Below, piece by piece: positions 21,779 through 30,925 of a stretch of DNA of 64,000 bases (positions are counted from its first letter, which is position 1; each line of letters begins with the position of its first letter). Source of the stretch: Dichetophora obliterata (Eukaryota; Arthropoda; Insecta; Diptera; Sciomyzidae); contig OY986437.1 of the NCBI GenBank assembly GCA_963920525.1, positions 61,045,330 to 61,109,329 of the forward strand, read 5' to 3'. Both the position numbers and the translations under genes were made by a program. The notes below the pieces were generated by a model. It searched no databases, was not told the origin of the DNA, and saw nothing but the letters and a program-made list of their open reading frames with translations.

Positions 21779-22706
21779 ATGGATTATTTTTCTGCAGAAA
21801 ATATCGTTGCTTGTTCTTTGGACGAACTTTGCAAAAGCCAAAACATTCTAAACCCCATGTTCAGCTGTTCTGGTCCATGTGAGCAGATGTTTCATGCATC
21901 TTGTGCCGGTATATCCAAGTCATGCCTTGACGACTTAAAATCTCAGCGATCAGGCCTTCGCTGGTACTGTGCTTCGTGTAGGGCACTTTCCCCAGATGAA
22001 CTTTATTCAAAAATTAAGCTTTTTGGGGAAAGTCTTAACTCATTAAACAACAATTTTCGAGAAATTGTAACATTTTTTAGTGAAGTTAGGGCCGCACCCA
22101 GTACCAGCGTCTATGATGAAAATTCCAATTCGGAAAATATCCCGCTTTCTTTGTCACAGACTGTTTCTTTAGGGACACAAACAATCCTATCATCAGAAGA
22201 CCACATTATCGCAAAAAAAAAGAGAAAAAATAAAAAAAAATAATAAGAAGCGAAAATCATCTAGATCTACTTCTCAGGCCAAGCAGCCCTCAGCACCGCT
22301 TTTGAACAGGAACACTCCAGTTACTTCCTCGTCACCTTCTAACATTCCTTCTTTGACTAATAGTTCAGTTTTGACTCCTATTGAGCCTAGAAATCTATCA
22401 AGCTTAAGGGCAGTGTCGAGGAAAAAAAATGTATTTATTTCACGTCTTCAGCCCGACACAACTGTTGAAAATGTATTGACTTTTATCAAACATAATAAAT
22501 TGTTGAGTCAAAATGCATTTTGTTCATGCAAAAAAATAGGTAATAAACCTTCCCATGCTTCCTTTATTCTCACAGTTCCAGCTGAAGAGTTTGCAACTGT
22601 TCTAAACTCTAATTTGTGGACTGATAATATACTCGTTACAGAGTTTCAGCCTAAGAATAAGCCTAGAGGGACGACTCAAGCCGCTCGTCAATCCCAAAAA
22701 AACTGA
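21779..22706 (+). pseudogene. LINE ORF1: PHD-type zinc-finger protein, one frameshift
   Basis: ORF1 proteins of this group bind element RNA and chaperone target-primed reverse transcription. MDYFSAENIVACSL is the likely start; the frame is open further up to 21593, but that part is leader-like. Residues about 12-75 form a PHD-like zinc finger (CSGPCEQMFHASCAGIS ... WYCASCRAL). Lysine-rich residues follow. At an A-rich run (22213-22242) the frame ends in TAA and continues in the +1 frame through 22704-22706. The continuation has a Ser/Pro-rich linker and a folded segment with KKNVFISRLQPDTTVENVLT, which looks RRM-like. One base lost or gained in the A-run would restore a single protein of about 310 residues, so the break may be recent or an assembly error. 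Confidence 0.8.
22697..22703 (+). promoter_or_regulatory. Candidate -1 ribosomal frameshift site at ORF1/ORF2 junction
   Basis: The ORF1 frame reads CAA AAA AAC TGA, so A AAA AAC is a canonical X XXY YYZ slippery heptamer in the correct phase, immediately before the ORF1 stop (22704-22706). After a -1 slip the next codons are CTG AAT AGG, which are in frame with ORF2, and no stop intervenes before the methionine at 22772. Residues in the extension (LSLYYQNVRGLRSK) match the conserved start of LINE endonucleases, showing that ORF2 really begins here. The alternative is stop-restart translation. Confidence 0.55.
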
Positions 22707-25573
22707 ATAGGTTATCCCTTTACTATCAAAATGTAAGGGGATTACGCTCTAAGACGCGAGACATATTTTTAATGTCTCAGAATTTCTCTGAGGATATTAT
22801 CGCACTGACTGAAACTTGGTTAAACGGAAGCATTACTGACTTAGAATTGTTTGATAACAGTTTTGAAGTTTATAGAAGAGATAGACATGCTGACAATACT
22901 TCTGCTGTCGGTGGAGGTGTCTTTTTAGCTGTAAGGAACTCCTTCGTTAGTTCCATTATTGTTATTCCCTGCTCTGCTAACATCGAACTTATATGCGTCA
23001 AGGTTGTACATTCCAATTCTAATGTATATCTTATTAATGCATACGTTCCTCCTAAGAGCAGTGTAGAAGTTTATGCAAGCCTTGCGGATTGCATAGAATA
23101 CGTTATAAGCATAATTGACGTTAATGACGACATTTTATTGTTAGGTGATTTTAATCTGCCTGACTTGAAATGGGAATCTTCTGACGATGATACATATTTT
23201 TGTGCATCTAATTCGAAGACTCGCCAAGAGCATATATTTGTTGATAATATATGTTCTGACTTACAACAAGTGAGTTGTATTTATAATAGTCGTGAAAGAC
23301 TTCTTGACCTGGTCTTAACTACAGATAGTAACAATGTGATTGTTGAGAGGGCCCCTCATGTTTTGACTGCTGTTGATGAATACCATCCACCATTGAGCAT
23401 ATGGTACAAATCAGACAGGGATAATATAGTAAAGTCTAACTCAATAGATAAAGTTTATGAATTTAATTTTAAAAAAGCTGACTTTTTGAAGTTGAATCAT
23501 TTACTTCAAAGTAAACTTCATGTTATTTTAGAATATGTTGATAATAACACTCTTGATAATTCAATTAATTTTTTTTATATGGAAATCTTTGCTATGTTTT
23601 CTCTGTCCGTGCCATATAGCCTCAAATTTACGAAAAATTGTGCTTACCCCTGGTACACAAAGGAGTTAAAGATTCTTCGCAACAGCAGGAATAGGGCATG
23701 GAAAAAATATGTCTGTAGCTTAGACTTGAATGACCTAGAAATCTACAAGCGTTTGTTTCTGGATTTTGAAAATTGCTCAGCTACCTTATATCAAAATTAT
23801 TTAGACAGTACTAAGCTGAGAATATTGTCTGATCCGAAGAAATTCTGGGGTTCCATAAACACCAAAAAAAAATCTGATGGATTCCCTTCATCATTTAAGA
23901 CCTCTGACGGATTTACTGACGATCCTGTCGTAATTTGTGGTCTATTTGCCAATCTCTTTAAAGAGTCATTTTGTTCAGACTCTTTTAATCCTGATGAAGA
24001 GTACTTTGAATATATGAACTCTACACCCAGGGTTTCGTTGGATTCTATATCCTTTACTTCAGAGGATATTTTAAAGTATATTGGGTTGATCGATGAGGAT
24101 TTTAATGCTGGACCTGACGGAATTCCTGCCGCAGTGTTAACACGATGTGGTTCCGTTCTAAGTCAACCACTGTCCATGTTATTCAATAAATCAATTAGCG
24201 AAAGTATTTTTCCACTTTTTTGGAAAAAATCTTTTATAGGTCCTATCTATAAAAAAGGTTGTAAGAACGATATAAACAACTACAGGCCTATCGCGAAACT
24301 CTCGTCGATTCCAAAACTTTTTGAGCGCCTCGTGTATGATCGTGTGAAAATTCACTGTGGGAAGGTCATGACAACTCGTCAGCATGGATTTGTTACTGGC
24401 AGATCCACTGTGTCTAATCTCCTCGATTTTACAACGTTTTGCTTAAATTCATTTTATTCAGGTAACCAGGTCGACTGTATTTACACTGATTTTAGTAAAG
24501 CATTTGATAAACTGCCACACAACTTAATTCTATTTAAACTTAAGTTAATGGGTTTTCCACAATTTTTTGTAAGCTGGATTCAATCGTATCTGACAGAGCG
24601 ATCTTATCAAATACGATTTCGAGGCGTATTGTCAGCTGAATTTATTGCTGAATCAGGTGTTCCTCAAGGTAGCCACCTTGGTCCACTTCTGTTTATTTTA
24701 GCCATTAATGATGTAACCCACATCATCAAACACTCTCATCTGCTTATCTATGCAGATGACATGAAAATATACAGAACAATAGATGCTAAAGACAATTCAG
24801 ATCTGCTCCAGTCTGATTTGAAATCCTTTGAAATTTGGTGTTCTAAAAACAATATGTTTCTAAATCCAGATAAATGCCAATCTATGACCTTTTCGCGAAA
24901 AAGGAATAATTTAATTTTTGATTACAAGATAAAAGATACTGCATTAAGTCGTGTAGATGCTGTCAAAGATCTGGGTATATGCATGGATTCTAAGCTATCG
25001 TTTAACGTTCATATTGATTATATTTGTAAAAAAGCATCTTCTATGCTCGGGTTTATGAAACGCTGGGCAAAAGAATTTAATAGTATGATCACAACTACAA
25101 CACTGTATTATGCAATTGTGCGACCTCACTTAGAGTATGCAAGTCAAGTTTGGTCCCCAAGTTACAATGTACATGTTGAACGTATAGAGAGAATCCAAAA
25201 ACGTTTTGTTCGGTTTGCTCTAAGGGGCTTAAGTGCAACTGATACTTTAAACCTTCCTCCTTATGAGGATCGTTTAAAACTTTTAAAAATGCAATCTTTG
25301 AATGAGAGAAGGAAGTCTGCAGATATCGTCTATTTACACCAACTCATAACTGGTGTATTCGATTCACCAGAACTTCTAACTCTTATAAATTTTAACACTA
25401 ACCGTAGAAGCAGTAGAAATGCTAACAATTTAATTTACTTACCTTTTAGTAGAACAAATTATATGGCTATTGCTCCTTTACATCGCATGAGTACCTTTGT
25501 TAACAACTGTAGCTTTTTTGATGTTAACTTATCGAAAGGTCAACTCAAAAGTAGATTGAAAACTAATGTATGA
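22703..25573 (+). CDS. LINE ORF2: apurinic-type endonuclease and reverse transcriptase
   Basis: It nicks target DNA and copies the element RNA into the cut. The first Met is at 22772 (933 residues), but conserved sequence starts upstream at about 22703 (YYQNVRGL). Counting from that Met, the endonuclease spans residues 1 to about 220: ALTETWLN, INAYVPP, LLLGDFNLPDLKW and a DEYHPPLSI box in place of SDH. The reverse transcriptase spans about 440-720: NAGPDGIPA, INNYRPIAKLSSIPKLFERL, QHGFVTGRSTVSNLL, YTDFSKAFDKLPHNL, ESGVPQGSHLGPLLF and LLIYADDMKIY. The C-terminus ends SKGQLKSRLKTNV. All catalytic residues I can judge are present and there are no stops. The fragment at 37127-38780 is a related element. 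Confidence 0.92.
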   Translation: MNRLSLYYQNVRGLRSKTRDIFLMSQNFSEDIIALTETWLNGSITDLELFDNSFEVYRRDRHADNTSAVGGGVFLAVRNSFVSSIIVIPCSANIELICVKVVHSNSNVYLINAYVPPKSSVEVYASLADCIEYVISIIDVNDDILLLGDFNLPDLKWESSDDDTYFCASNSKTRQEHIFVDNICSDLQQVSCIYNSRERLLDLVLTTDSNNVIVERAPHVLTAVDEYHPPLSIWYKSDRDNIVKSNSIDKVYEFNFKKADFLKLNHLLQSKLHVILEYVDNNTLDNSINFFYMEIFAMFSLSVPYSLKFTKNCAYPWYTKELKILRNSRNRAWKKYVCSLDLNDLEIYKRLFLDFENCSATLYQNYLDSTKLRILSDPKKFWGSINTKKKSDGFPSSFKTSDGFTDDPVVICGLFANLFKESFCSDSFNPDEEYFEYMNSTPRVSLDSISFTSEDILKYIGLIDEDFNAGPDGIPAAVLTRCGSVLSQPLSMLFNKSISESIFPLFWKKSFIGPIYKKGCKNDINNYRPIAKLSSIPKLFERLVYDRVKIHCGKVMTTRQHGFVTGRSTVSNLLDFTTFCLNSFYSGNQVDCIYTDFSKAFDKLPHNLILFKLKLMGFPQFFVSWIQSYLTERSYQIRFRGVLSAEFIAESGVPQGSHLGPLLFILAINDVTHIIKHSHLLIYADDMKIYRTIDAKDNSDLLQSDLKSFEIWCSKNNMFLNPDKCQSMTFSRKRNNLIFDYKIKDTALSRVDAVKDLGICMDSKLSFNVHIDYICKKASSMLGFMKRWAKEFNSMITTTTLYYAIVRPHLEYASQVWSPSYNVHVERIERIQKRFVRFALRGLSATDTLNLPPYEDRLKLLKMQSLNERRKSADIVYLHQLITGVFDSPELLTLINFNTNRRSSRNANNLIYLPFSRTNYMAIAPLHRMSTFVNNCSFFDVNLSKGQLKSRLKTNV

Positions 25574-25696
25574 TTAGATCTATGTAAACGCATGGTTAGT
25601 TGTTATGTCTTGTGTTGTCCCTGAGCCCAACCCATATTATGGTGGGTAAATTTTTCTCACTTTGGATTGTTTTGGACCGCTCTTATCGATATCATT

Positions 25697-26019
25697 GGGG
25701 CTATTCACGGTTTGAGCGTACTTTTAACAAATCGTATTTATAGCATTTGTTATTGTTCGAATTGTGAGCACCTCGCCATGTGACTGTCGTATAAAAAGAC
25801 TGTGCAACTCTATGATGTATGTGATTATGCGGCTGTAGACAGAGCATAAAAATACGAGGTACAAAAAACACCTCCAAGGGCTGCTTTTATTTACGAGTGC
25901 CTGCGTATTTGCATTTGTATGCAAAACAACAGCAAAGCAAAATGCGCTTTCGTAAATTGGCGTACAAATAGCGGATCGAACAAATGGCAGACCAGCGTAT
26001 TCGAACTGTGAATGGCCTT
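25697..26019. mobile_element. Small MITE with GGCTATTCAC-type inverted ends
   Basis: GGGGCTATTCACGGTTTGAG at the left is matched in reverse by CGAACTGTGAATGGCCTT at the right (20-25 bp imperfect). ATT flanks both ends (25694-25696 and 26020-26022). A 3-bp duplication would fit PIF/Harbinger, but three bases is weak evidence. It has no coding capacity and abuts the LINE 3' end. Confidence 0.6.
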
Positions 26020-26444
26020 ATTGAGATGTTTTGATGTTATTTGGGCTGGTTCTTAAGATGATCCAATGCGGAGAAAGTGCGAAAAAGCTGTAGTAGCTGA
26101 ACTCTATTGTTATTGCATGTGATATACTCTGAAAATATACCCAGCTGGTTTCCTGTAAGGAACTTGGTTCTTCAAATGTAATTGTATAGGCATTTACTTT
26201 GAAGCGTATTGCACCCCAAATCGAATATATATTACGCAAACGCAAATTTTGTACGGCGTAAGACTTTTTTAGTACAAGTCCAATCTTAATAAATTTTGCA
26301 TAGTCTGGTAGGTTTACACCTGTTAATGTGCAAACTGGATTTTTTATTTCATAAAAATATATATTTTTTAATTTATAGCGAGTTAAAGTTTGCACATAAT
26401 TGGTGTTGTTATGTTACTTTTTCTCTACTTAATTTCAGCATATG
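26020..26444 (-). other. Unassigned 125-residue open frame (26018-26395)
   Basis: The minus frame between the MITE and the MULE has ordinary amino-acid composition (VNLPDYAKFIKIGLVLKKS, FEEPSSLQETSWVYF) and no repeats. I do not recognise a family. Its end overlaps the MITE tip by two bases. It could be a remnant of a host exon or of another element. There is no splice or homology support, so it is not called a gene. Confidence 0.3.
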
Positions 26445-26453
26445 CCTATAAAT

Positions 26454-26610
26454 GGTGCCGTGACATAACCCCCAGAGACATAAACCCCATTTTTTTATTG
26501 GGGGTTAAGTCCGTCCCATACCGCGGACATAACCCCCAATTTGACTGGGGGCTATGTCCGACGTAGTTGGCGGACATAATCCCCAATGGGGGATATGACC
26601 GATTATATTT
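26454..26610. repeat. Left terminal inverted repeat of the MULE element
   Basis: It contains repeated ACATAACCCCC and GGGGG(T/C)TATGTCC words in both orientations, forming local hairpins. It is partner to 27927-28125. Such clusters are plausible transposase binding sites. Confidence 0.85.
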
Positions 26611-26746
26611 TTAGCATAAAACGTTGTAAAAAGGTAGAATAATGTTAATAATTTTATTATTTTTCAACAAAAAATGATGTTTTTAATGTAACAAAAACTA
26701 GATTTCATTAGATAGAGTATTGGTAATAAATTTATATTTAATTTTG

Positions 26747-27777
26747 TTAAATATAGAACTCTTCCACATGACCAACTACTTGTTTACAAAATGGACATAA
26801 TGTGAGTGTGTCGTTTTCAAGATTTCTTTTATTAATTTCATCAAAACATGCCCGACAAATTTTTCCATGTTTGCATGGTTTAAGAATTGTGTTCTTTTTA
26901 TTTGTAAAGCAAACTAAAATCGCGCGATTTTTTATGAAAAATTTTTCATAGGAATCTGCATTTGAAAACTGTTAAAATTATTGTTATGAAAATTTTTTCA
27001 TAACATATCTGCATTTCTAAATTGTAAAAATTATTCACTAAGTTTAAGTTTATACACTTTACTTACGTGTCTATCCTGAGCAATATGTATTATTAGTAGC
27101 TGTTTGTATCCGCATGCTGGAACTACGGCAAATGTTGCATCCATTAAGTAATGTCGATCATCGCAGTTAATATTATCATTTATCAATTTGGTGATAGGAG
27201 TTGACAAAAAAAGCGTGTATGAGAAATCATCTTCTGTCACAGTTGTTTGATAACATTTTTCTTTATCATTACTCTCACACATTCCGAATTCATTAAGTAT
27301 AGTAGAATTTTTAAATAATTTTATGAAGTCTTGTGGGTTTTGAGGTGCCTTTGGCATTTTTTCACACTTTATCCTACGTAAGTGGCGCTGCATTTTACTA
27401 AAAACCAGCGATTTTGCAGTATCTTTATTGTTCTGGCATTCATTATTGAATACCTCTCTTACTCTGTTAGCTTGCAAAGATGGTTGAGCAACTTCAGTTT
27501 TGATTTTATTTTTTAAAACAAGTTCTTTTTTATGTTCCTCCTGATCTCCGTGTTCCAGATGAACTTCCTTGCCAGGGCGCACAGTGCATTTTCCAGATAC
27601 CTCAGAGATTAGGATTGAAGCTTTACACTTACTCTGATAGCATTCATATCTTTTAATATGCTCATTTGTCTTTTTATTAAAATTGAACGCAAAAATCTGG
27701 TTTTCGTTTTTTAAATACACTAAAACGCTACCTTTACGCGCACCCGTAATGTATTCGAAGTCCAATTCTGTATTCAT
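26747..27777 (-). CDS. Internally deleted MULE transposase with FLYWCH and RING-type ends
   Basis: Exon 1 (27777-27067) begins MNTELDFEYITGARKGSVL. Residues about 1-85 resemble a FLYWCH-type zinc finger (YECYQSKCKASILI ... HLEHGDQEEHKKEL), normally DNA binding. Residues about 205-235 carry the first catalytic Asp of a MULE transposase (YLMDATFAVVPACGYKQLLI). The next codons read CAC|GTAAGT, a consensus donor. Exon 2 (26968-26747) follows a TTTTAACAG acceptor, joins in phase 0 and ends TAA. It carries a RING-like cluster (CKHGKICRACFDEI ... CPFCKQ) and the end GHVEEFYI. The predicted product is about 310 residues. The rest of the DDE core is absent, so it should not transpose but could still bind element ends. 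Without splicing, exon 1 reads 12 more residues to a stop at 27031. The splice is inferred. Confidence 0.7.
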
Positions 27778-27926
27778 GTTACCTCGTCAACGACTAAATA
27801 ATTGTGATAAAAAAACGTAAACAATACTCGAAATCTAGTTTCTATAATTCATACAAAATTATAACGGTAAATTGTTAAATTATGAATAAACTCAAATTTT
27901 GTGAAATATTGGAAAAAACAAATTTT

Positions 27927-28125
27927 GGGGGTTATGTCCGTTTTGCAGCGCGGACTTAACCCCCAAAATTGTGGGGCTTATGTCCGTATTTTTTTTGGGG
28001 ATTATGTCCGCCAACTACGTCGGACATAGCCCCCCAGTCAAATTGGGGTTATGTCCGCGGTATGGGACGGACTTAACCCCCCAAAAAAATGGGGGTTATG
28101 TCTCTGGGGGTTATGTCCGGGCACC
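27927..28125. repeat. Right terminal inverted repeat of the MULE element
   Basis: The mirror of 26454-26610, ending GGACGGACTTAACCCC ... GGGGGTTATGTCCGGGCACC. The short plus frame 27971-28162 is translation of these repeats and not a gene. Confidence 0.85.
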
Positions 28126-28291
28126 CCTAAAAATATGTGAGGTTTTTGCGCCACCGCTATGAAACTGTTATACTGACGAATAATCTTTTATAATTTCACA
28201 GCTGTAACCAGTGATGCCAACCCGAGGAGAGTAAAAATCCAAAAATGCGACATAAAAAATCCGTGCAAATCCGTTTTAGCAAATTTATATA

Positions 28292-30925
28292 TAACTAGCT
28301 GAAACCCGGCGCGTTGCTGCCACGCTCCCTTGCATGTGTAAATTGAGGTCGAATACTGAATTTCGATGCTGTGCAACCTATAAAGCCAAAGCTACTAGAT
28401 ATCCCAAATTTGGGTTTTATGGGAGGTGCAACGCCCCCTTGACGAACGCCGATGATATGTGATCAATGAAACTGAATGTGTAAATTAAGGTCGAATACGG
28501 AATTCCGACGCTGTGCGACCTAAAACTCCAAAGCAATTCGATATCCCAAATTTGGGTCAACTAACAGGTCCCTTGGCAAACGCCCCTAAAATTTAATCTC
28601 ATTGATTGAATCTTTTTAATTTAAATTTAATCTCATTGTGTACATTAAAGTCGAATACAGAGTTCCGACGCGGTGCGACAAATAACTCAGAAGCTATTCG
28701 ATATCGCAAATTTGGGTTGTATGGGAGGTGTCACTCTACCTTGTCCAATGCCCAAAAAATGTTACCAATGAAAGTGCATGTGTAAATTCGGATCGAATAC
28801 TGAATTTCGACGCTGTGCGACCTATAATTCCAAAGCTAATCGATAGCGCAAATCTGGGTTGTATGGGAGATGCCAGTCCCCCTTATCCTACGCCCATAAA
28901 ATGTTATTAATGAAACTGCATGTATGAATTGAGGTCGAATGCTGAATTCTGACGCTGTGTTACTTTAAAGCCCATAACTTTAAAGCTATTCGATTTTGCA
29001 TGTTTGGGTTGTACTTGTCCAAAGCCATAAAATGTTTTCAGCAAAACTGCATGTGTAAATTTAGGTCGATTACTGAATTACGATGCTGTGCGACCTATAA
29101 CTTCAAAGCAATTGGATAGCACAAATTTTGATTGTATGGGGGGAGGTGCAACTCCACCGTTTCCAACGCCCATAAAATGTTATTAATGAAACTGCATCAC
29201 GGTTGCTACCTTTGTTGGAAAAATCCCATTTGTGGTTATTTTTAATTGCCGAGGGAAATGGGAATTCCCATGGGATTTTTTAATTGAGTGTGGTTTTTTT
29301 AATTCACGTGGGATTTTTTTTATTTTGTGGGATTTTTTTAGTTTTGAAGGATTTCTTTTTATTTTTCAGTTAAAAAATGTATAAAAATATATACATAAAA
29401 GTGTATTTTTTTCATATTTTGTTCATTGTTTAAATCGTCTCAACCCATCTATATTATTTTTGCATTGAATTCGTTATGACTTCAATTACTTTGGTTTGGT
29501 GGGAAGTTCTTTCACTCTTGACATAATTCCATGCATTGGGAAAAGATGTTCCAGTTAATTTTTTCTTTTTTTTTTATCAATATACAAAATTAGTATATCT
29601 TAAAATTGATTTGTGATTGACCCTTATTACAAGTTGCTTTCGACGTAAGCTTCGCTGGTTATCGAATAACAAGCATCGAATGTCACACCATGTCGAAATG
29701 TTCGTTGTTCATCGAATTTTCAGTCGAATAGAATTTTGCTTTTGATGCGGTGCGTGCTGACCAATAATTGTCAAAAAGATAAGAATTTTGTGACTGTGTT
29801 TTGCTTTTTAAAGACTAAAACCTAATTTGGAACTCTTTTTGTAAACTTTTTACAGGTCTAAGGTGGATTAAACAAATATTTTTTATTAAATATTATTACT
29901 AAAAGACTAATTAAAACACATACGACGAAAAATACTAGTTGTTTTTTTAATTTTTTGTTTAATTTTTGACAATTTGTTGTCTGTATTATTTACTGTGGTA
30001 ATTTTTAATAGAAGAGAGATTTTTTGTGGTTTTTTTTAATACAAATGTGATTTATCGAGGTTTTTTTAAATACAAATGGGATTTTTCGTAGTTTTTTTAA
30101 TTTGCGTGGGATTTTCGTGGTTATTTTAAATGTCAGTGGGATTTTTTGTAGTTTTTTTTTAATTACGATGGGATTTTTTTAAAAATTTTATACCATGGGA
30201 AATTGAGTGGTTATTAATTTTTGCTATTGTGGGAAAAAGGTTTTTTACGTGGGAATTTGAGGTAGCAACCGTGAACTGCATGCATAAATTGATGTCGAAT
30301 ACTGAATTCCGTGTCCTGTGACCTGTAACTCCAAAACTATTCGCTATCGCAGGTTTTGGTTGCATCGGAGGTTTCACTCCCCCTTGTTTAACTCCCATAA
30401 ATTGTCATCAGTGGAACGACATGTGTATATTGTGGTTGAATATCGAATTTCGAGGCTTTGCGACCAATTACTCCAAAACAATTTGATATCGGGAATTTTT
30501 TATATATTTGTGGGCGGTAAAAGGGGGGTGTGTAAATTTTTTCTTAAACCATCTCGTACTCGAGACAAATCCATTGCCAAAAATTTAGCTCGATCGGACC
30601 AGTAATTTCGAAGTCTCTTTATCTTTTCTTAAAAGCAGGCGTAGATATAGTGATGCCACGCCCATTTTAAGCATAGTTACCGATAGTTATCATACGAACT
30701 TAATTACCACATTTTAGTTTAATACGACAAAAACTGTCTTAAATATAGCATTTTTATTGATTTAATGGCGGTAAATGTGGTTGTGGCAAATTTTAAATAT
30801 GCCTATATTGTTCGCGTAAGCGCAAGCAATAAGTTGAAAAAGTTTTGTCGCAATCGGATGAACGGTATAGCAGCGCATAGCGAACGAACAAACAAACAAA
30901 CAAACATTTATTTTTATATATTAAA
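28292..30925 (+). repeat. Tandem-core dispersed repeat (family R1), split by an insertion
   Basis: It opens ACTAGCTGAAACCCGGCGCG and closes GTCGCAATCGGATGAACGG ... CGAACAAACAAACAAAC ... TATATTA. Between them about eight diverged units of 130-160 bp follow one another. Each reads roughly TGCATGTGTAAATT, GGTCGAATACTGAATTC, GACGCTGTGCGACC, CCAAAGCTATTCGATATCGC, TTTGGGTTGTATGGGAGG, CTTGTCCAACGCCCATAAAA. Anchors lie near 28368, 28510, 28670, 28812, 28954, 29085, 30313 and 30446. It has no coding capacity and the class is unresolved. The 29198-30273 element interrupts one unit. Confidence 0.8.
29198..30273. mobile_element. hAT-like non-autonomous element, perfect 8-bp duplication
   Basis: The ends are CACGGTTGCTACCT and its exact reverse complement AGGTAGCAACCGTG. 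The flanking octamer AACTGCAT is identical at 29190-29197 and 30274-30281, and the host repeat unit is split cleanly there. The body has repeated GTGGGATTTTTT modules near both ends: 29270-29360 and 30050-30180. A TTCGA-rich patch lies at 29640-29770. No coding frame is seen, so it depends on a transposase in trans. Confidence 0.88.

Larger units (their letters stand above)
21345..25690 (+). mobile_element. Near-intact jockey/CR1-group LINE
   Basis: A leader of about 430 bp is followed by ORF1 (PHD finger) and an uninterrupted ORF2 (endonuclease plus reverse transcriptase), then a 3' UTR of about 115 bp. The TGCTCAGTTGATCTCG word near 21348 could hold the internal start, as these LINEs usually use internal promoters; this is inference. 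There is no obvious poly(A) at the 3' end, which runs up to a small MITE at 25697. ORF2 integrity makes this the youngest-looking element in the window. Confidence 0.8.
26454..28125 (-). mobile_element. MULE/Phantom-like element, long motif-packed TIRs and 9-bp duplication
   Basis: The outer ends are GGTGCCGTGACATAACCCCC and, on the minus strand, GGGTGCCCGGACATAACCCC. Inverted similarity extends roughly 150 bp inward on the left (to about 26610) and up to about 200 bp on the right (from about 27927). Both are packed with GGACATAACCCCCA/TGGGGGTTATGTCC motifs in both orientations. The flanks are CCTATAAAT (26445-26453) and CCTAAAAAT (28126-28134), eight of nine identical. Nine-base duplications and a FLYWCH/MULE transposase are the signature of the MuDR superfamily. 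The inner part carries a shortened transposase gene on the minus strand. Confidence 0.88.

Noticed and set aside
24191..24385. Minus-strand frame inside LINE ORF2
   Set aside because: Shadow of the reverse-transcriptase coding strand.
26018..26395. 125-residue minus-strand frame as a host gene
   Set aside because: No recognised domain, and its end overlaps a MITE tip; kept only as an unassigned open frame.
27971..28162. Plus-strand frame in the MULE right end
   Set aside because: Translation of the GGGGGTTATGTCC repeat array.
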